Source: Betaproteobacteria bacterium
GTDB lineage: Bacteria > Pseudomonadota > Gammaproteobacteria > Burkholderiales > UBA3065
DNA: 64,000 nucleotides
Assembly: GCA_027490755.1 (NCBI GenBank)
Contig: JAIXXL010000005.1
Location: 42,823-106,822 of the forward strand
Direction: 5' to 3'
The position numbers and the translations under genes were made by a program. The notes below the pieces were generated by a model that was not told the origin of the DNA, ran no database searches, and saw only the letters and a list, made by a program, of their open reading frames with translations. Of the stretch, positions 55,598-64,000 are shown in pieces; within the stretch, counting starts at the first letter, position 1, and each line of letters begins with the position of its first letter.

Positions 55598-56041
55598 TCA
55601 CAGGTCTTCGATGACCTGACGGAAATCGTTGACGTCCTTGAAGCTGCGGTAGACCGATGCAAAACGTACATAGGCCACCTTGTCGAGGCGGTGCAGCGCG
55701 GCCATCACCATCTCACCGATGTCGCGCGATGCGATCTCGCGCTCGCCCGAGGCCAGCAGCTGCTGAACCACGCCAGCGATGGCGGCATCCACCTGCTCTG
55801 CCGGCACCGGGCGCTTGTGCAGGGCGCGGGCGAAGGCGGTATGCAGCTTGGCCAGGTCGAACTCCTGACGCTGACCATTGCCCTTGACCACCTGCGGCAG
55901 GCGCAGTTCGCTGCTCTCGACCGTGCTGAAGCGGCGGTCGCAGGCGACGCAACGGCGGCGGCGGCGGATGCTGCTGCCGTCTTCAGATACGCGGGAGTCG
56001 ACGACCTGGGTCTCGGCGTCACCGCAGAAGGGACATTTCAC
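55598..56041 (-). CDS. nrdR: Transcriptional repressor NrdR
   Basis: A 147-residue repressor of ribonucleotide reductase genes. The zinc ribbon is [17 protein letters not shown] ... [14 protein letters not shown], and the ATP-cone follows ([16 protein letters not shown]). It is the first gene of the leftward operon. No rnr genes are in the window. Confidence 0.96.
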   Translation of the reverse strand: MKCPFCGDAETQVVDSRVSEDGSSIRRRRRCVACDRRFSTVESSELRLPQVVKGNGQRQEFDLAKLHTAFARALHKRPVPAEQVDAAIAGVVQQLLASGEREIASRDIGEMVMAALHRLDKVAYVRFASVYRSFKDVNDFRQVIEDL

Positions 56042-56231
56042 GGGGCTGGGCGGGTGGCGGGCGCGTGGCCGGAGCCTGTGCCCGCAAGGGTTCTGGACAA
56101 GCGGACATCATAGCCTGCCGCGTCCGGTCGCGGCTCTTGCAGCCTTTACACGTGCCTGCAATAGAAACGTTCCGCCCCAACGAGATTGCGTCCGCGCTGC
56201 CGCTGTAGCTAGGCGATGATCGCAGCCCGGC

Positions 56232-57092
56232 CTAGGCAAGCGCGATCAAGCCGACGCCGGCCACCATCACCACCCCCGCCAGCAGGTTGCGGCGCAGGTT
56301 CGGCTCACCCAGCCACAGCGCGCCGAGCACGATGCCCCACAGCAGGCTGGTGCGCTTCACTGCCAGCATGTAGGCAGTCTCCACGCCGACCAACGCGACG
56401 AAGTGGGTGAGGATCATCAGCCCCATCCAGCCAGTGCTGGCCCACAGCCAGCCGTTGCGCCAGGGCAGGCGGCGCAGTTCCTGCCCGCGCCGGTCCAGCG
56501 CCAGCCAGGCGGTGACGCCGACCAGCGAGAAGTAGAGCGCGCCCAGGAACACCGGCGGCAGGTGCGCCAGCGGCGCGCGACTGAACACGCCGGTGAAGGC
56601 GTAGATGCTGGCCGCGGTGAGCATGAGGCGCGCCGAGCGCTGCCGCAGGGGCGCGGTAAGGGGGCGGTGCCAGCCGTCGCGGAACTCGCCGATATTCAAC
56701 AGCCAGGCACCGCCGAACACCAGCAGGATGCCGGCCAGGCCGAGCCCGGTCACCGACTCGCCAAGGATCGGACCGCCGATGCCGGCCACCAGCACCGGCG
56801 TGAACGCGTGGTAAGGCAGCGACTGCGACAGGTCGGCACCCTGGATCGACTGCAGGTAGAAGCCGACCGCGATGACCTCGAGGATGGCCGACGGCACCAG
56901 CCACGCCCAGGTCACGGCCGGCACCTCGGCCGGCCAGGTGGCGACCATCAGCGGGATGAGGAAAACCAGCGGCAGGCAACAACGTGCCAGCGACAACTGG
57001 CGCGCCGTCAGTTCGCGCAGACCGCGCTTGGTGCTGGCGTCGGCCATGGCCATGCCGAAGGCGCACAGCAGCGCCCAGACCAGCCAGCTCAT
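56232..57092 (-). CDS. EamA/DMT-family transporter
   Basis: A 286-residue protein with ten predicted transmembrane helices in two EamA repeats (about 1-140 and 148-286). Second-repeat features are YAFTGVFSRAPLA and VALVGVETAYMLAVKRTSLLWGIVLGALWLGE. Substrate unknown; relatives export metabolites or amino acids. It follows ppa by 28 bases and ends about 190 bases before nrdR; no gene is seen in that gap. Confidence 0.85.
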   Translation of the reverse strand: MSWLVWALLCAFGMAMADASTKRGLRELTARQLSLARCCLPLVFLIPLMVATWPAEVPAVTWAWLVPSAILEVIAVGFYLQSIQGADLSQSLPYHAFTPVLVAGIGGPILGESVTGLGLAGILLVFGGAWLLNIGEFRDGWHRPLTAPLRQRSARLMLTAASIYAFTGVFSRAPLAHLPPVFLGALYFSLVGVTAWLALDRRGQELRRLPWRNGWLWASTGWMGLMILTHFVALVGVETAYMLAVKRTSLLWGIVLGALWLGEPNLRRNLLAGVVMVAGVGLIALA

Positions 57093-57120
57093 AGCCTCAA
57101 CCGTGCAGCATCAGCGCCAC

Positions 57121-57657
57121 TCAGGCGCCGCTGGCGGCTGCGCGAGCGATACCGGTGAGGATCTCCTCGCGGGCGGCATCGGGGCCCTTCCAGCCCTTCA
57201 CCTTGACCCACTTGCCGGCCTCGAGGTCCTTGTAGTGTTCGAAGAAATGCTTGATCTGCAGCAGGCGCTCAGGCTGTAGGTCTTCGGGTTTCTGCCAGTG
57301 CTTGTAGATGGGCAGGATCTTGTCGACCGGCACGGCGAGCAGTTTGGCGTCGCCACCTGCCTCATCTTCCATCTCCAGCAGGCCGAGTGCGCGGCACTGC
57401 ACAACCGCTCCGGCGTGCACCGGGAAGGGCGTCACCACCAGCACGTCGACCGGGTCGCCATCGTCGGAGATGGTGCCGGGGATGTAGCCGTAATTACACG
57501 GGTAATGCATCGACGTCATCATGAAACGGTCGACAAACAGGGCGCCGGATTCTTTGTCCACCTCGTACTTGATGGGATCTGAGTGCGCCGGGATCTCGAT
57601 GATGACGTTGAACTCGTCCGGGATCTTGCCGCCCGGCGTGACGTTGTAAAGGGCCAC
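57121..57657 (-). CDS. ppa: Soluble inorganic pyrophosphatase (family I)
   Basis: A 178-residue cytoplasmic enzyme. Active-site features: [31 protein letters not shown], and the [12 protein letters not shown] metal site, with [11 protein letters not shown] near the end. A very strong ribosome-binding site (AGGAAGGAGG) precedes the GTG start at 57657. Its gene is divergent from hppA, so both pyrophosphatases share an upstream region. Confidence 0.96.
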   Translation of the reverse strand: MALYNVTPGGKIPDEFNVIIEIPAHSDPIKYEVDKESGALFVDRFMMTSMHYPCNYGYIPGTISDDGDPVDVLVVTPFPVHAGAVVQCRALGLLEMEDEAGGDAKLLAVPVDKILPIYKHWQKPEDLQPERLLQIKHFFEHYKDLEAGKWVKVKGWKGPDAAREEILTGIARAAASGA

Positions 57658-57885
57658 CGGGGGCCTCCTTCCTGATGTTTCCGCGAATAGCCCATTTTAC
57701 GGTAAGGGGCTTTTTTTTGCCGCTATGCAGCATGGACAAAGGCCAAAAAACCTGGCCCGCGGCGTTGCTAGACGGCCTCCAGAAGGCAGATACTGCAGCC
57801 CGACCGGGTCACTGCGAGGCCGTGACGCGATTGCCGGTCGCCATGCAATTCCAATAAACACGGATACGTTTGAAGGGAGATGACA

Positions 57886-59910
57886 ATGCATGAGGGCATC
57901 CTTCTAGCCCTGCTCTGTGGCGCTGCGGCCATCGTCTATGGCCTGCTGTCTAGCCGCTGGATCATCGCGCAGCCGACCGGCAACGACCGCATGCGCGAGA
58001 TCGCTGCCGCCATCCAGGCCGGCGCTTCGGCCTACCTGGGCCGGCAGTACCGGACCATCGCCATCGTCGGCGTGGTGCTCTTCGTTTTGATGTGGATCTT
58101 CCTGCAACCGGTCACCGCAATCGGCTTCGCCATCGGCGCGGTGCTCTCGGGCGCGGCCGGCTTCATCGGCATGAACATCAACGTTCGCGCCAACGTTCGT
58201 ACCGCAGAAGCCGCCCGCAACGGCATCAACCCGGCACTGGCGGTGGCATTCCGCGGCGGCGCCATCACCGGCATGTTCGTCATCGGTCTGGGCCTGCTCG
58301 GCGTGGCCGGCTTCTACGCCTACCTGATCAGCGGCAACGAGGGCGGCGACATCCACCACACGCTCGAGCCGCTGGTCGGCCTGGCGTTCGGCTCGTCGCT
58401 GATCTCGATCTTCGCGCGTCTGGGTGGCGGCATCTTCACCAAGGGCGCCGATGTGGGCGCCGACCTGGTGGGCAAGGTCGAAGCCGGCATCCCCGAGGAT
58501 GACCCGCGCAACCCGGCGGTGATCGCCGACAACGTCGGTGACAACGTCGGCGACTGCGCCGGCATGGCCGCCGACCTGTTCGAGACCTACGCGGTGACGG
58601 TCATCGCCACCATGCTGCTCGGTGCGCTGACCCTGTCCGGCGGCGGTGCCGACGCTGCGGTCTACCCGCTGGCGCTGGGTGGCGTGTCGGTGATCGCATC
58701 GATCATCGGCACCTACTTCGTCAGCTACTCGGGTACCGGCAAGATCATGAACGCCCTCTACAAGGGCTTGATCGTCGCCGCCGTGCTCAGCCTGATCGCG
58801 TTCTGGTTCGTGACCAGTTGGCTGATGGGCGACTCGGGCATCCCGATCGCCAACCTGTGGGGCGCCTGCCTGGTCGGTATCGTGCTCACCGGCGCCATGG
58901 TGGTCATCACCGAGTACTACACCGCCACCGAGTACGCGCCGGTGCGGCACGTCGCCAAGGCCTGCGAGACCGGCCACGCGACCAACATCATCGCCGGCAT
59001 CGCGGTGTCGATGCGCTCGACAGCGTGGCCGGTGATCAGCGTCTGCATCGCCATCTACGCCGCCTTCGCCCTGGCCGGCCTGTATGGCATCGCCATCGCC
59101 GCCACCGCCATGCTGAGCATGGCCGGCATCATCGTCGCGCTGGACGCCTACGGCCCGATCACCGACAACGCCGGCGGCATCGCCGAGATGGCTGGCCTGC
59201 CGTCGAGCGTGCGCGACGTGACCGACCCGCTGGATGCGGTAGGCAACACCACCAAGGCGGTGACCAAGGGCTACGCCATCGGCTCGGCCGGTCTGGCCGC
59301 GCTGGTGCTGTTCGCCGACTACACCAACGCGCTCAAGACCGCCGGACTCGAAGCGACCTTCGATCTCTCGGACCACATGGTCATCATCGGCCTGTTCATC
59401 GGCGGCCTGATCCCGTTCCTGTTCGGCGCCATGGCTATGGAGGCGGTGGGCCGCTGCGCCGGCGCGGTGGTGGAGGAGGTGCGCCGCCAGTTCCGCGAGA
59501 TCAAGGGCATCATGGAAGGCACCGGCAAGCCGGAGTACGGCCGCGCGGTCGACATGCTGACCGCCGCAGCGATCAAGGAGATGATCGTGCCGTCGCTGCT
59601 GCCGGTGATCGTGCCGATCCTGGTCGGCGTGTTCCTCGGGCCGCAGGCGCTGGGTGGTCTGCTGATGGGCACCATCATCACCGGCCTGTTCGTCGCCATC
59701 AGCATGTGTACCGGCGGCGGCGCCTGGGACAACGCCAAAAAGTACATCGAGGATGGCCACCATGGCGGCAAGGGCAGCGAGGCCCACAAGGCCGCGGTGA
59801 CTGGCGACACGGTCGGTGACCCCTACAAGGACACGGCCGGCCCGGCGGTGAACCCGCTGATCAAGATCATCAATATCGTGGCGCTGCTGATCGTGCCGCT
59901 TATCGGTTAA
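57886..59910 (+). CDS. hppA: Proton-translocating membrane pyrophosphatase (K+-independent)
   Basis: A 674-residue, about 16-helix enzyme that couples pyrophosphate hydrolysis to H+ pumping. Substrate motifs are [20 protein letters not shown] and the two Asp-rich stretches ([38 protein letters not shown]). The diagnostic site reads [10 protein letters not shown]: Lys and Thr here, rather than Ala and Gly, mark K+-independent members. GGGAG eight bases before ATG 57886 decides between this and an ATG at 57880. A rho-independent terminator follows. Confidence 0.96.
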   Translation: MHEGILLALLCGAAAIVYGLLSSRWIIAQPTGNDRMREIAAAIQAGASAYLGRQYRTIAIVGVVLFVLMWIFLQPVTAIGFAIGAVLSGAAGFIGMNINVRANVRTAEAARNGINPALAVAFRGGAITGMFVIGLGLLGVAGFYAYLISGNEGGDIHHTLEPLVGLAFGSSLISIFARLGGGIFTKGADVGADLVGKVEAGIPEDDPRNPAVIADNVGDNVGDCAGMAADLFETYAVTVIATMLLGALTLSGGGADAAVYPLALGGVSVIASIIGTYFVSYSGTGKIMNALYKGLIVAAVLSLIAFWFVTSWLMGDSGIPIANLWGACLVGIVLTGAMVVITEYYTATEYAPVRHVAKACETGHATNIIAGIAVSMRSTAWPVISVCIAIYAAFALAGLYGIAIAATAMLSMAGIIVALDAYGPITDNAGGIAEMAGLPSSVRDVTDPLDAVGNTTKAVTKGYAIGSAGLAALVLFADYTNALKTAGLEATFDLSDHMVIIGLFIGGLIPFLFGAMAMEAVGRCAGAVVEEVRRQFREIKGIMEGTGKPEYGRAVDMLTAAAIKEMIVPSLLPVIVPILVGVFLGPQALGGLLMGTIITGLFVAISMCTGGGAWDNAKKYIEDGHHGGKGSEAHKAAVTGDTVGDPYKDTAGPAVNPLIKIINIVALLIVPLIG

Positions 59911-59944
59911 AGCAGAAACACCCCGGGGCAGTGCTTCGGACAGC

Positions 59945-59976
59945 AAAAAGGCCCGGTCAACCGGGCCTTTTTGTTT
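59945..59976 (+). terminator. Rho-independent terminator after hppA
   Basis: A perfect hairpin, AAAAAGGCCCGG, loop TCAA, CCGGGCCTTTTT, then TGTTTT. It ends hppA transcription and, being A-rich on the other side, may also act on msrA from the right. Confidence 0.92.
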
Positions 59977-59992
59977 TAAGCAGAAGATACGG

Positions 59993-60625
59993 TCAGACCA
60001 CCGGCACCACGCAACTCACCCCAGTCCCGCGCAAACCGCAGTACCCGGCAGGGTTGTTGTCCAGATACTGCTGATGGTCCGGCTCGGCGTACCAGAACGG
60101 TGGTGACTCGCGGATCTCGCTGGTGATGGCGCCACGCCCCGCCGCAACCAGTGCGACCTCGTAAGCCGCCGCCGCAGCGCGTGCCTGCGCCAGCTGTTCC
60201 GCCGATGTGGTGTAGATGGCGGAGCGGTACTGGGTGCCGGTGTCGTTGCCCTGGCGCATGCCATGGGTCGGGTCGTGCGATTCGAAGAACACGCGCAGCA
60301 GGTCGGCGTAGGAGATGACGTCCGGGTCGAACACCACGCGTACCACCTCGGTGTGGCCGGTCATGCCGGTACATACCTCGGGGTAGGTCGGGTTGGGCGT
60401 GTAGCCGCCCGCGTAGCCGACCGCCGTGGTCCACACGCCAGGCTGCTGCCAGAATCGCCGCTCGGCGCCCCAGAAGCAGCCCATGCCGAACACGGCCTCC
60501 TGCAAGCCAGCCGGCCACGGCGGCTGCAGCGGGTTTCCGGTCACGGCATGGCGCGCCGGCACCGGCATCGGCGTGCTGCGCCCCGGCAGAGATTCCGCAG
60601 CGCTGATCATGCGTGAGAGACCCAT
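59993..60625 (-). CDS. msrA: Peptide-methionine (S)-S-oxide reductase MsrA
   Basis: A 210-residue repair enzyme. The catalytic Cys is C50 in [13 protein letters not shown]. Typical family features are [22 protein letters not shown] and the C-terminal Cys in GYCGLRG that recycles the enzyme. Residues 1-40 are a longer leader than the usual start, but no signal peptide is evident. Its ATG overlaps the stop of the acidic protein gene (ATGA). Confidence 0.94.
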   Translation of the reverse strand: MGLSRMISAAESLPGRSTPMPVPARHAVTGNPLQPPWPAGLQEAVFGMGCFWGAERRFWQQPGVWTTAVGYAGGYTPNPTYPEVCTGMTGHTEVVRVVFDPDVISYADLLRVFFESHDPTHGMRQGNDTGTQYRSAIYTTSAEQLAQARAAAAAYEVALVAAGRGAITSEIRESPPFWYAEPDHQQYLDNNPAGYCGLRGTGVSCVVPVV

Positions 60626-60930
60626 CAGTAGTCGTCCTCTTCCTCGTCCTCGTCCTCTTCTTCCTCCTCGTCCTCGACCAGGCTGCTGGCGTCGCCGCGC
60701 ACGCTGATGTGCAGCATGTCGCCGTCACTGCCGACCAGCTCGTACTCGATGTCCTCAAGGCCGTTGCTATTCACCAGCGCCTCGGAGAGCAGCTCCATGA
60801 CGCGGTCACGGTCGTTGTCGATGATATCGTCGAGTTCGATGGCCACCACACCCTCGACCAGGCCGTCGGCATCCATCTGGCGGCGGACCTGCGTAGCGGT
60901 GAGGGGGCGGGTGAGAAGGTCGTAATCCAT
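60625..60930 (-). CDS. Small acidic-tailed protein of unknown function
   Basis: A 101-residue protein: an N-terminal mixed alpha/beta domain (about 1-83; [34 protein letters not shown]) and a C-terminal tail (about 85-101) almost entirely Asp and Glu. No family recognised. Coupled to msrA by a 1-base stop/start overlap, so the two are likely co-expressed. Confidence 0.75.
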   Translation of the reverse strand: MDYDLLTRPLTATQVRRQMDADGLVEGVVAIELDDIIDNDRDRVMELLSEALVNSNGLEDIEYELVGSDGDMLHISVRGDASSLVEDEEEEEDEDEEEDDY

Positions 60931-61066
60931 TGGTGTCTCCTTGAATGCTGCGGAACTTGACCGCCATCGGGGGCTCAGAGTTCAGTGCGGACCGCGCCGT
61001 TTACGGCCGGCAGACCACAGGGTACCGGGCAAGCGCGTCCGGTCGAAGATGAACCTGGAGATTCCG

Positions 61067-61693
61067 ATGCAAATGTTGCGCACGCTGTCGCTTGCTGCCG
61101 TTTCCCTGTCTGTGCTGTCCGCCCCGGCCTTGGCCGTGGAGCCGGCGGAGAAGGTCGAGATGGCCTATTTCTACGATGTGGCCGTCTTTGAGGTCACTCT
61201 GCCGAGCGACTACAAGCCGACGCTCGCCAGCTTCGGCAAGCCGTCGAACAACCCCGGCGACATCCACACCCGCGTCGGCCCAACGCAAGTCGACAGTGGC
61301 CAGTACGCCGACTTTGATGTCCTGGCGCTGGCCAACGACCTCAAGCAGAAATCGGGCCCGACCTACCCGCCCCGTCTGGTCGCCAATGTGGCCGTCCCGA
61401 AGGGCGACACGCTGCGCATCCCGTGTGGCGTCGGCAGCAACATAGACCTCGACTTCAAGGAGGCGGCCGAAGCCGACGACAAGCCGTCCAAGGTGGTCGC
61501 CCACTACCTGACGATGTTTATCGCCGACCGCGAGGTGGCGGACATGGGCCTGGGCCTGATCGGCAAGATGGAAGCCTCCGGTGACGCCCCGATCAGCTTC
61601 GTCTCGCATAGCGGCCAGACGGTGGGCGTGACCATGTTGCGGCCGGGTCCGGAGGGCCGTCAGGAAGGTTGCATCGTGCTGATGCGGCCCTGA
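61067..61693 (+). CDS. Secreted protein of unknown function
   Basis: About 208 residues. Signal peptide of about 23 residues (MLRTLSLAAVSLSVLSAPALA, then VEPAEK). The mature domain is beta-rich with two cysteines (RIPCGVG and EGCIVLM). GGAG six bases before ATG 61067 decides the start; upstream Mets lie in a stretch without coding character. No family recognised. It is followed by a terminator hairpin. Confidence 0.75.
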   Translation: MQMLRTLSLAAVSLSVLSAPALAVEPAEKVEMAYFYDVAVFEVTLPSDYKPTLASFGKPSNNPGDIHTRVGPTQVDSGQYADFDVLALANDLKQKSGPTYPPRLVANVAVPKGDTLRIPCGVGSNIDLDFKEAAEADDKPSKVVAHYLTMFIADREVADMGLGLIGKMEASGDAPISFVSHSGQTVGVTMLRPGPEGRQEGCIVLMRP

Positions 61694-61748
61694 GCATTAC
61701 CAGTCCCTGTCTGGCAGCTGATCCAAACGGGTCAGCCCCGGGCTTCAC

Positions 61749-61777
61749 GGCGGGCTTGCACGGTCCGCCTTTTTTTT
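61749..61777 (+). terminator. Rho-independent terminator
   Basis: A GGCGGGC stem pairs with GTCCGCC across a 7-base loop and is followed by eight T residues. It separates the secreted protein gene from the nucleotide cyclase gene. Confidence 0.8.
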
Positions 61778-61829
61778 GCAAGTCTTAGTCTTTGATACGG
61801 GCCCAGGCCCCCCTCAGGGAGCCCTAAAC

Positions 61830-63536
61830 ATGGCCAACCTACTCCGTTCCATCTCGTTCAAGATCTTCGGCGTAGCTGTCGGCCTGCTAGTGATCATGGT
61901 GCTGGCCTCGGGCTGGTCGATGTACACCACGTCGCAGGTCAACCGTCAGTTGTCGACCCTGTCCGAGGCCCTGCTGCCGCTGACGCTGGCACTGGAGGAT
62001 GTGAGCGACGAGGTGCTACGCGCCGAGGTCTCGCTGCGAGGCATACGGTACGGCGAGATCGACGCTGGCAACTGCAAGGCCCGCTTCGATGCCCACCAAG
62101 CCGAGATCAGCCGCCTGATCGATGAGGCGCGACGGCTGCGCGATGCTGGCGGCCAGCTTGCTGTCCTTGAGCGCAACAAGCTGCAGTTCGCCCGCGTGGG
62201 GCCGATGCTGGACAACATCGCGCGCAGCCGTGAACGCTACCTGCGGGATATCGGGGTGCTGTGCGAGGGCCTCGGCGCCGATGGCGCAACTGCCGCACAG
62301 GTCACGGTGGTCCGCGCAGACATGCGGGACATCGACGAGCTGGTGGCAGCCGCCAGCGCGGAGTTGGGCCAGTTCGTGGGCACCAGCGCCAGCATCGTCG
62401 AGGGCAACCAGGCGCTCGCGCTGCGCGCCAACGCGGTGATGATCGTCGTCGCGTCCCTGGTCGGCCTGCTGTTGGCCTACGTGGTGTCGCGCGGCATGAC
62501 GCGCCCGATCGAGCGACTGCGTCAGGCAGCACGCGCGGTGCAGGGCGGCAACCTCGACACCGAGGTGCGCGTGACCAGCCGCGACGAGATCGGCGATGTG
62601 GCCACCGCCTTCAACCAGATGGTGGTGGACCTGCGCGACAAGGAGCGCATCAAGCGCACCTTCGGCCAGTACGTGGACCCGCGCGTGGTCAACAACCTGA
62701 TCGACGGCCGCGCCAGCCAGGCCAGCGAGGGCCAGAAACAGATCGTCACCGTATTCTTCTCCGACCTCGTGGGCTTCACCTCGCTTTCCGAGCGGCTCAG
62801 CCCGGGCGGCCTGGTGACGCTCATCAACGAGTACTTCGCCACCATGTCCGCACCGGTACGCGCCCGCAGCGGCATCATCGACAAGTACATCGGCGACTCG
62901 GTGATGGCGTTCTGGACCGCGCCCTTTGCCCCGCCCACCGAGCAGGCGGCGCTGGCCTGCGCCACCGCGCTGGAGCAGTTCAAGCTGCTGGAAGACTTCC
63001 GTCGCCGTGTGCCCGACCTGATCGGCCTGCGCCAGGGCCTGCCGCCGATCGACATGCGGGTCGGCCTGGCCAGCGGCGATGCGATCGTCGGCAGCATCGG
63101 TGGCGACACCTCGCGCAGCTTCACCGTGATGGGCGACACGGTGAACCTGGGCAGCCGTCTGGAGGGCTCCAACAAGGTCTACGGCACGCACATCCTCATC
63201 GACCAGAACACCCGAGACATGGCCGGCGAGGCCGTCCGCGTGCGCGAGATCGACCGCATCGCGGTGGTGGGCAAGAGCGAGCCGGTGTCGGTATTCGAAC
63301 TGCTGGCGATGGCCGGCGAGACATTGCCCCTGCCGGAAGACGCCGTGCAGCACTTTGCCGAGGGCCTGGCCGCCTATCGCGCCGGCAACTGGCCAGAGGG
63401 CCGCAAGCACTTCGAACGCTGTCTGGCCCTGCACCCAGACGACCCTCCGGCAGAGGTGATGAGCAAGCGCTGCGAGATGCTAATGCGACGCCCTCCGGAA
63501 ACGTGGAATGGCATCTGGATCCTGACCAGCAAATAG
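61830..63536 (+). CDS. Membrane class III adenylate/guanylate cyclase with HAMP domain
   Basis: A 568-residue signalling protein. Transmembrane helix 1 is at about 11-31, a periplasmic helical sensor follows to about 200, and transmembrane helix 2 is at about 203-222. A HAMP domain (about 223-275; GMTRPIERLRQAARA) connects to the class III catalytic domain (about 305-490): VFFSDLVGFTSLSERL holds the first metal Asp, KYIGDSVMAFW the second, and VNLGSRLEG the transition-state Asn/Arg region. The C-terminal ~55 residues resemble a TPR (AEGLAAYRAGNWPEGRKHFE). GGGAG precedes ATG 61830. Ligand unknown; cAMP is likelier than cGMP. Confidence 0.9.
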   Translation: MANLLRSISFKIFGVAVGLLVIMVLASGWSMYTTSQVNRQLSTLSEALLPLTLALEDVSDEVLRAEVSLRGIRYGEIDAGNCKARFDAHQAEISRLIDEARRLRDAGGQLAVLERNKLQFARVGPMLDNIARSRERYLRDIGVLCEGLGADGATAAQVTVVRADMRDIDELVAAASAELGQFVGTSASIVEGNQALALRANAVMIVVASLVGLLLAYVVSRGMTRPIERLRQAARAVQGGNLDTEVRVTSRDEIGDVATAFNQMVVDLRDKERIKRTFGQYVDPRVVNNLIDGRASQASEGQKQIVTVFFSDLVGFTSLSERLSPGGLVTLINEYFATMSAPVRARSGIIDKYIGDSVMAFWTAPFAPPTEQAALACATALEQFKLLEDFRRRVPDLIGLRQGLPPIDMRVGLASGDAIVGSIGGDTSRSFTVMGDTVNLGSRLEGSNKVYGTHILIDQNTRDMAGEAVRVREIDRIAVVGKSEPVSVFELLAMAGETLPLPEDAVQHFAEGLAAYRAGNWPEGRKHFERCLALHPDDPPAEVMSKRCEMLMRRPPETWNGIWILTSK

Positions 63537-63558
63537 CACGCCGCGCCCCCTTGCCTCG

Positions 63559-63587
63559 TTGACCCCGGGGTGCCGGATGCCTATACT
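63559..63587 (+). promoter_or_regulatory. Sigma70 promoter of tRNA-Asn
   Basis: TTGACC (63559-63564) and TATACT (63582-63587) are separated by exactly 17 bases, and the tRNA begins 12 bases after the -10 box. The intervening bases are GC-rich, as in stable-RNA promoters. Confidence 0.85.
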
Positions 63588-63598
63588 GCGCGGCCTGT

Positions 63599-63674
63599 TC
63601 CCCGATAGCTCAGTCGGTAGAGCAACGGACTGTTAATCCGTGTGTCCCTGGTTCGAGCCCAGGTCGGGGAGCCA
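63599..63674 (+). tRNA. tRNA-Asn (GUU)
   Basis: A 76-nt cloverleaf. The acceptor stem TCCCCGA (63599-63605) pairs with TCGGGGA (63664-63670), the discriminator is G and CCA is encoded. The anticodon stem ACGGA/TCCGT holds the loop CTGTTAA with anticodon GTT. The T loop GTTCGAGCCC is canonical. Confidence 0.97.
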
Positions 63675-63690
63675 AAAGAATCAAGCACTC

Positions 63691-63719
63691 AGCCCAGCCA
63701 GAGATGGTTGGGCTTTTTG
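63691..63719 (+). terminator. Terminator after tRNA-Asn
   Basis: AGCCCAGCC pairs with GGTTGGGCT across a 6-base loop (one G-T wobble) and is followed by TTTTTGC and more T residues. Confidence 0.88.
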
Positions 63720-63731
63720 CTTTTTATGCCT

Positions 63732-63750
63732 CATGTAGCCGCCATGTAGC
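63732..63750 (+). repeat. Direct repeat CATGTAGC x2 downstream of tRNA-Asn
   Basis: CATGTAGC occurs at 63732-63739 and 63743-63750, an 11-base period. Short direct repeats beside a tRNA 3' end resemble integrase arm-type sites, but no integrase gene is in the window. Confidence 0.5.
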
Positions 63751-63799
63751 GAGTGGTGCGCGATTAGTCGCTTGGCAGCGGACCAACAGGGCTCGCTAT

Positions 63800-64000
63800 T
63801 GTCGACCTCCCGTAAATTGGGTCCGTGGATAGCTGGGGTCTTCTGGGCAAACTACGCCCTGGGAGGCCCGCGATGCGCAAGAGCAAGTTCAGTGAGAGTC
63901 AGATTGTCCACACGTTGAAGCAGGCGGAGGGCAGGTGAAGGATGTCTGTCGGGAACTGGGGCTATCGGACGCGATGTATTACGCGTGGAGGTCGAAGTAC
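63800..64000 (+). mobile_element. IS3-family insertion sequence, left end (runs off window)
   Basis: The sequence at about 63800 (TGTCGACCTCCC...) has no chromosomal gene character and leads directly to an IS3-type orfA. The exact terminal inverted repeat cannot be fixed because the right end is outside the window, so the left boundary is approximate. Confidence 0.6.
63873..64000 (+). pseudogene. IS3-family transposase OrfA, frameshifted and partial
   Basis: GGGAGG precedes ATG 63873. The protein starts MRKSKFSESQIVHTLKQAEG, the helix-turn-helix of IS3-type OrfA, but stops at 63936-63938. In another frame from 63935, VKDVCRELGLSDAMYYAWRS continues the same helix-turn-helix to the window edge. 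A small deletion near 63930 therefore breaks the gene. The rest of the element is outside the window. Confidence 0.8.

Noticed and set aside
57904..59946. A 680-codon minus-strand frame opposite hppA
   Set aside because: Shadow of hppA; low-complexity His/Asp/Gly-rich sequence, while hppA has all substrate motifs.

Overview
The window is high-GC DNA from a Gram-negative bacterium. The gene content and order (ccoNOQP with ccoG/ccoH, nrdR-ribD-ribE-ribBX-ribH-nusB-thiL-pgpA-pncC, aat-bpt, divergent hppA and ppa) point to a betaproteobacterium, most likely Rhodocyclales (Azoarcus/Thauera-like). This assignment is inference from synteny; no rRNA gene is present.

Region 1 (1-8028, minus): one uninterrupted reading frame for a giant RTX (calcium-binding repeat) protein of at least 2,676 residues. 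It starts at 8028 and runs off the left edge, so its C-terminal secretion signal is outside the window. About 700 N-terminal residues are classical GGxGxD nonapeptides; the rest is a longer, looser two-part repeat. No type I secretion genes are visible.

Region 2 (8345-29677): an rRNA-type methyltransferase gene, then a surface-glycan locus. manC, gmd and rmd would make GDP-D-rhamnose. Around them are multi-domain GT4 glycosyltransferases (one with three modules, one with two that are its paralogues), two sulfotransferases (one fused to an FkbM methyltransferase), another FkbM methyltransferase, an SGNH-hydrolase-like protein, GT8 and other GT-A-like transferases, and a UDP-xylose synthase. 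Two blocks lie on the opposite strand (13100-15383 and 22657-23709) and several genes are visibly AT-richer, so the locus looks mosaic. A short galE-like N-terminus (27711-27772) survives just before the GT8 gene. The likely product is a sulfated, methylated, rhamnose- and possibly xylose-containing polysaccharide or glycoprotein glycan; a link to the RTX protein is a hypothesis.

Region 3 (29733-45375): core genes. Homoserine dehydrogenase and an alanine-type aminotransferase; the complete cbb3 oxidase set, transcribed leftward as ccoI-ccoS-ccoN-ccoO-ccoQ-ccoP-ccoG-ccoH (58-residue CcoS included); the N-degron pair aat-bpt; orn; an M48 CAAX-type protease; and rsgA, which has no standard start codon at its expected N-terminus.

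Region 4 (45462-48698): a small glycosyltransferase islet between core genes: a GT25 gene and a 784-residue triple glycosyltransferase (GT32 + GT2 + Anp1-like).

Region 5 (48716-63536): a leftward riboflavin/thiamine/NusB operon whose RibA half is a degenerate RibX domain; an EamA transporter with soluble pyrophosphatase; the divergent K+-independent membrane pyrophosphatase; msrA with an acidic small protein; a secreted protein of unknown function; and a membrane class III nucleotide cyclase.

Region 6 (63559-64000): tRNA-Asn with a clear sigma70 promoter and a terminator, followed by short direct repeats and the left end of an IS3-family element whose orfA is frameshifted.
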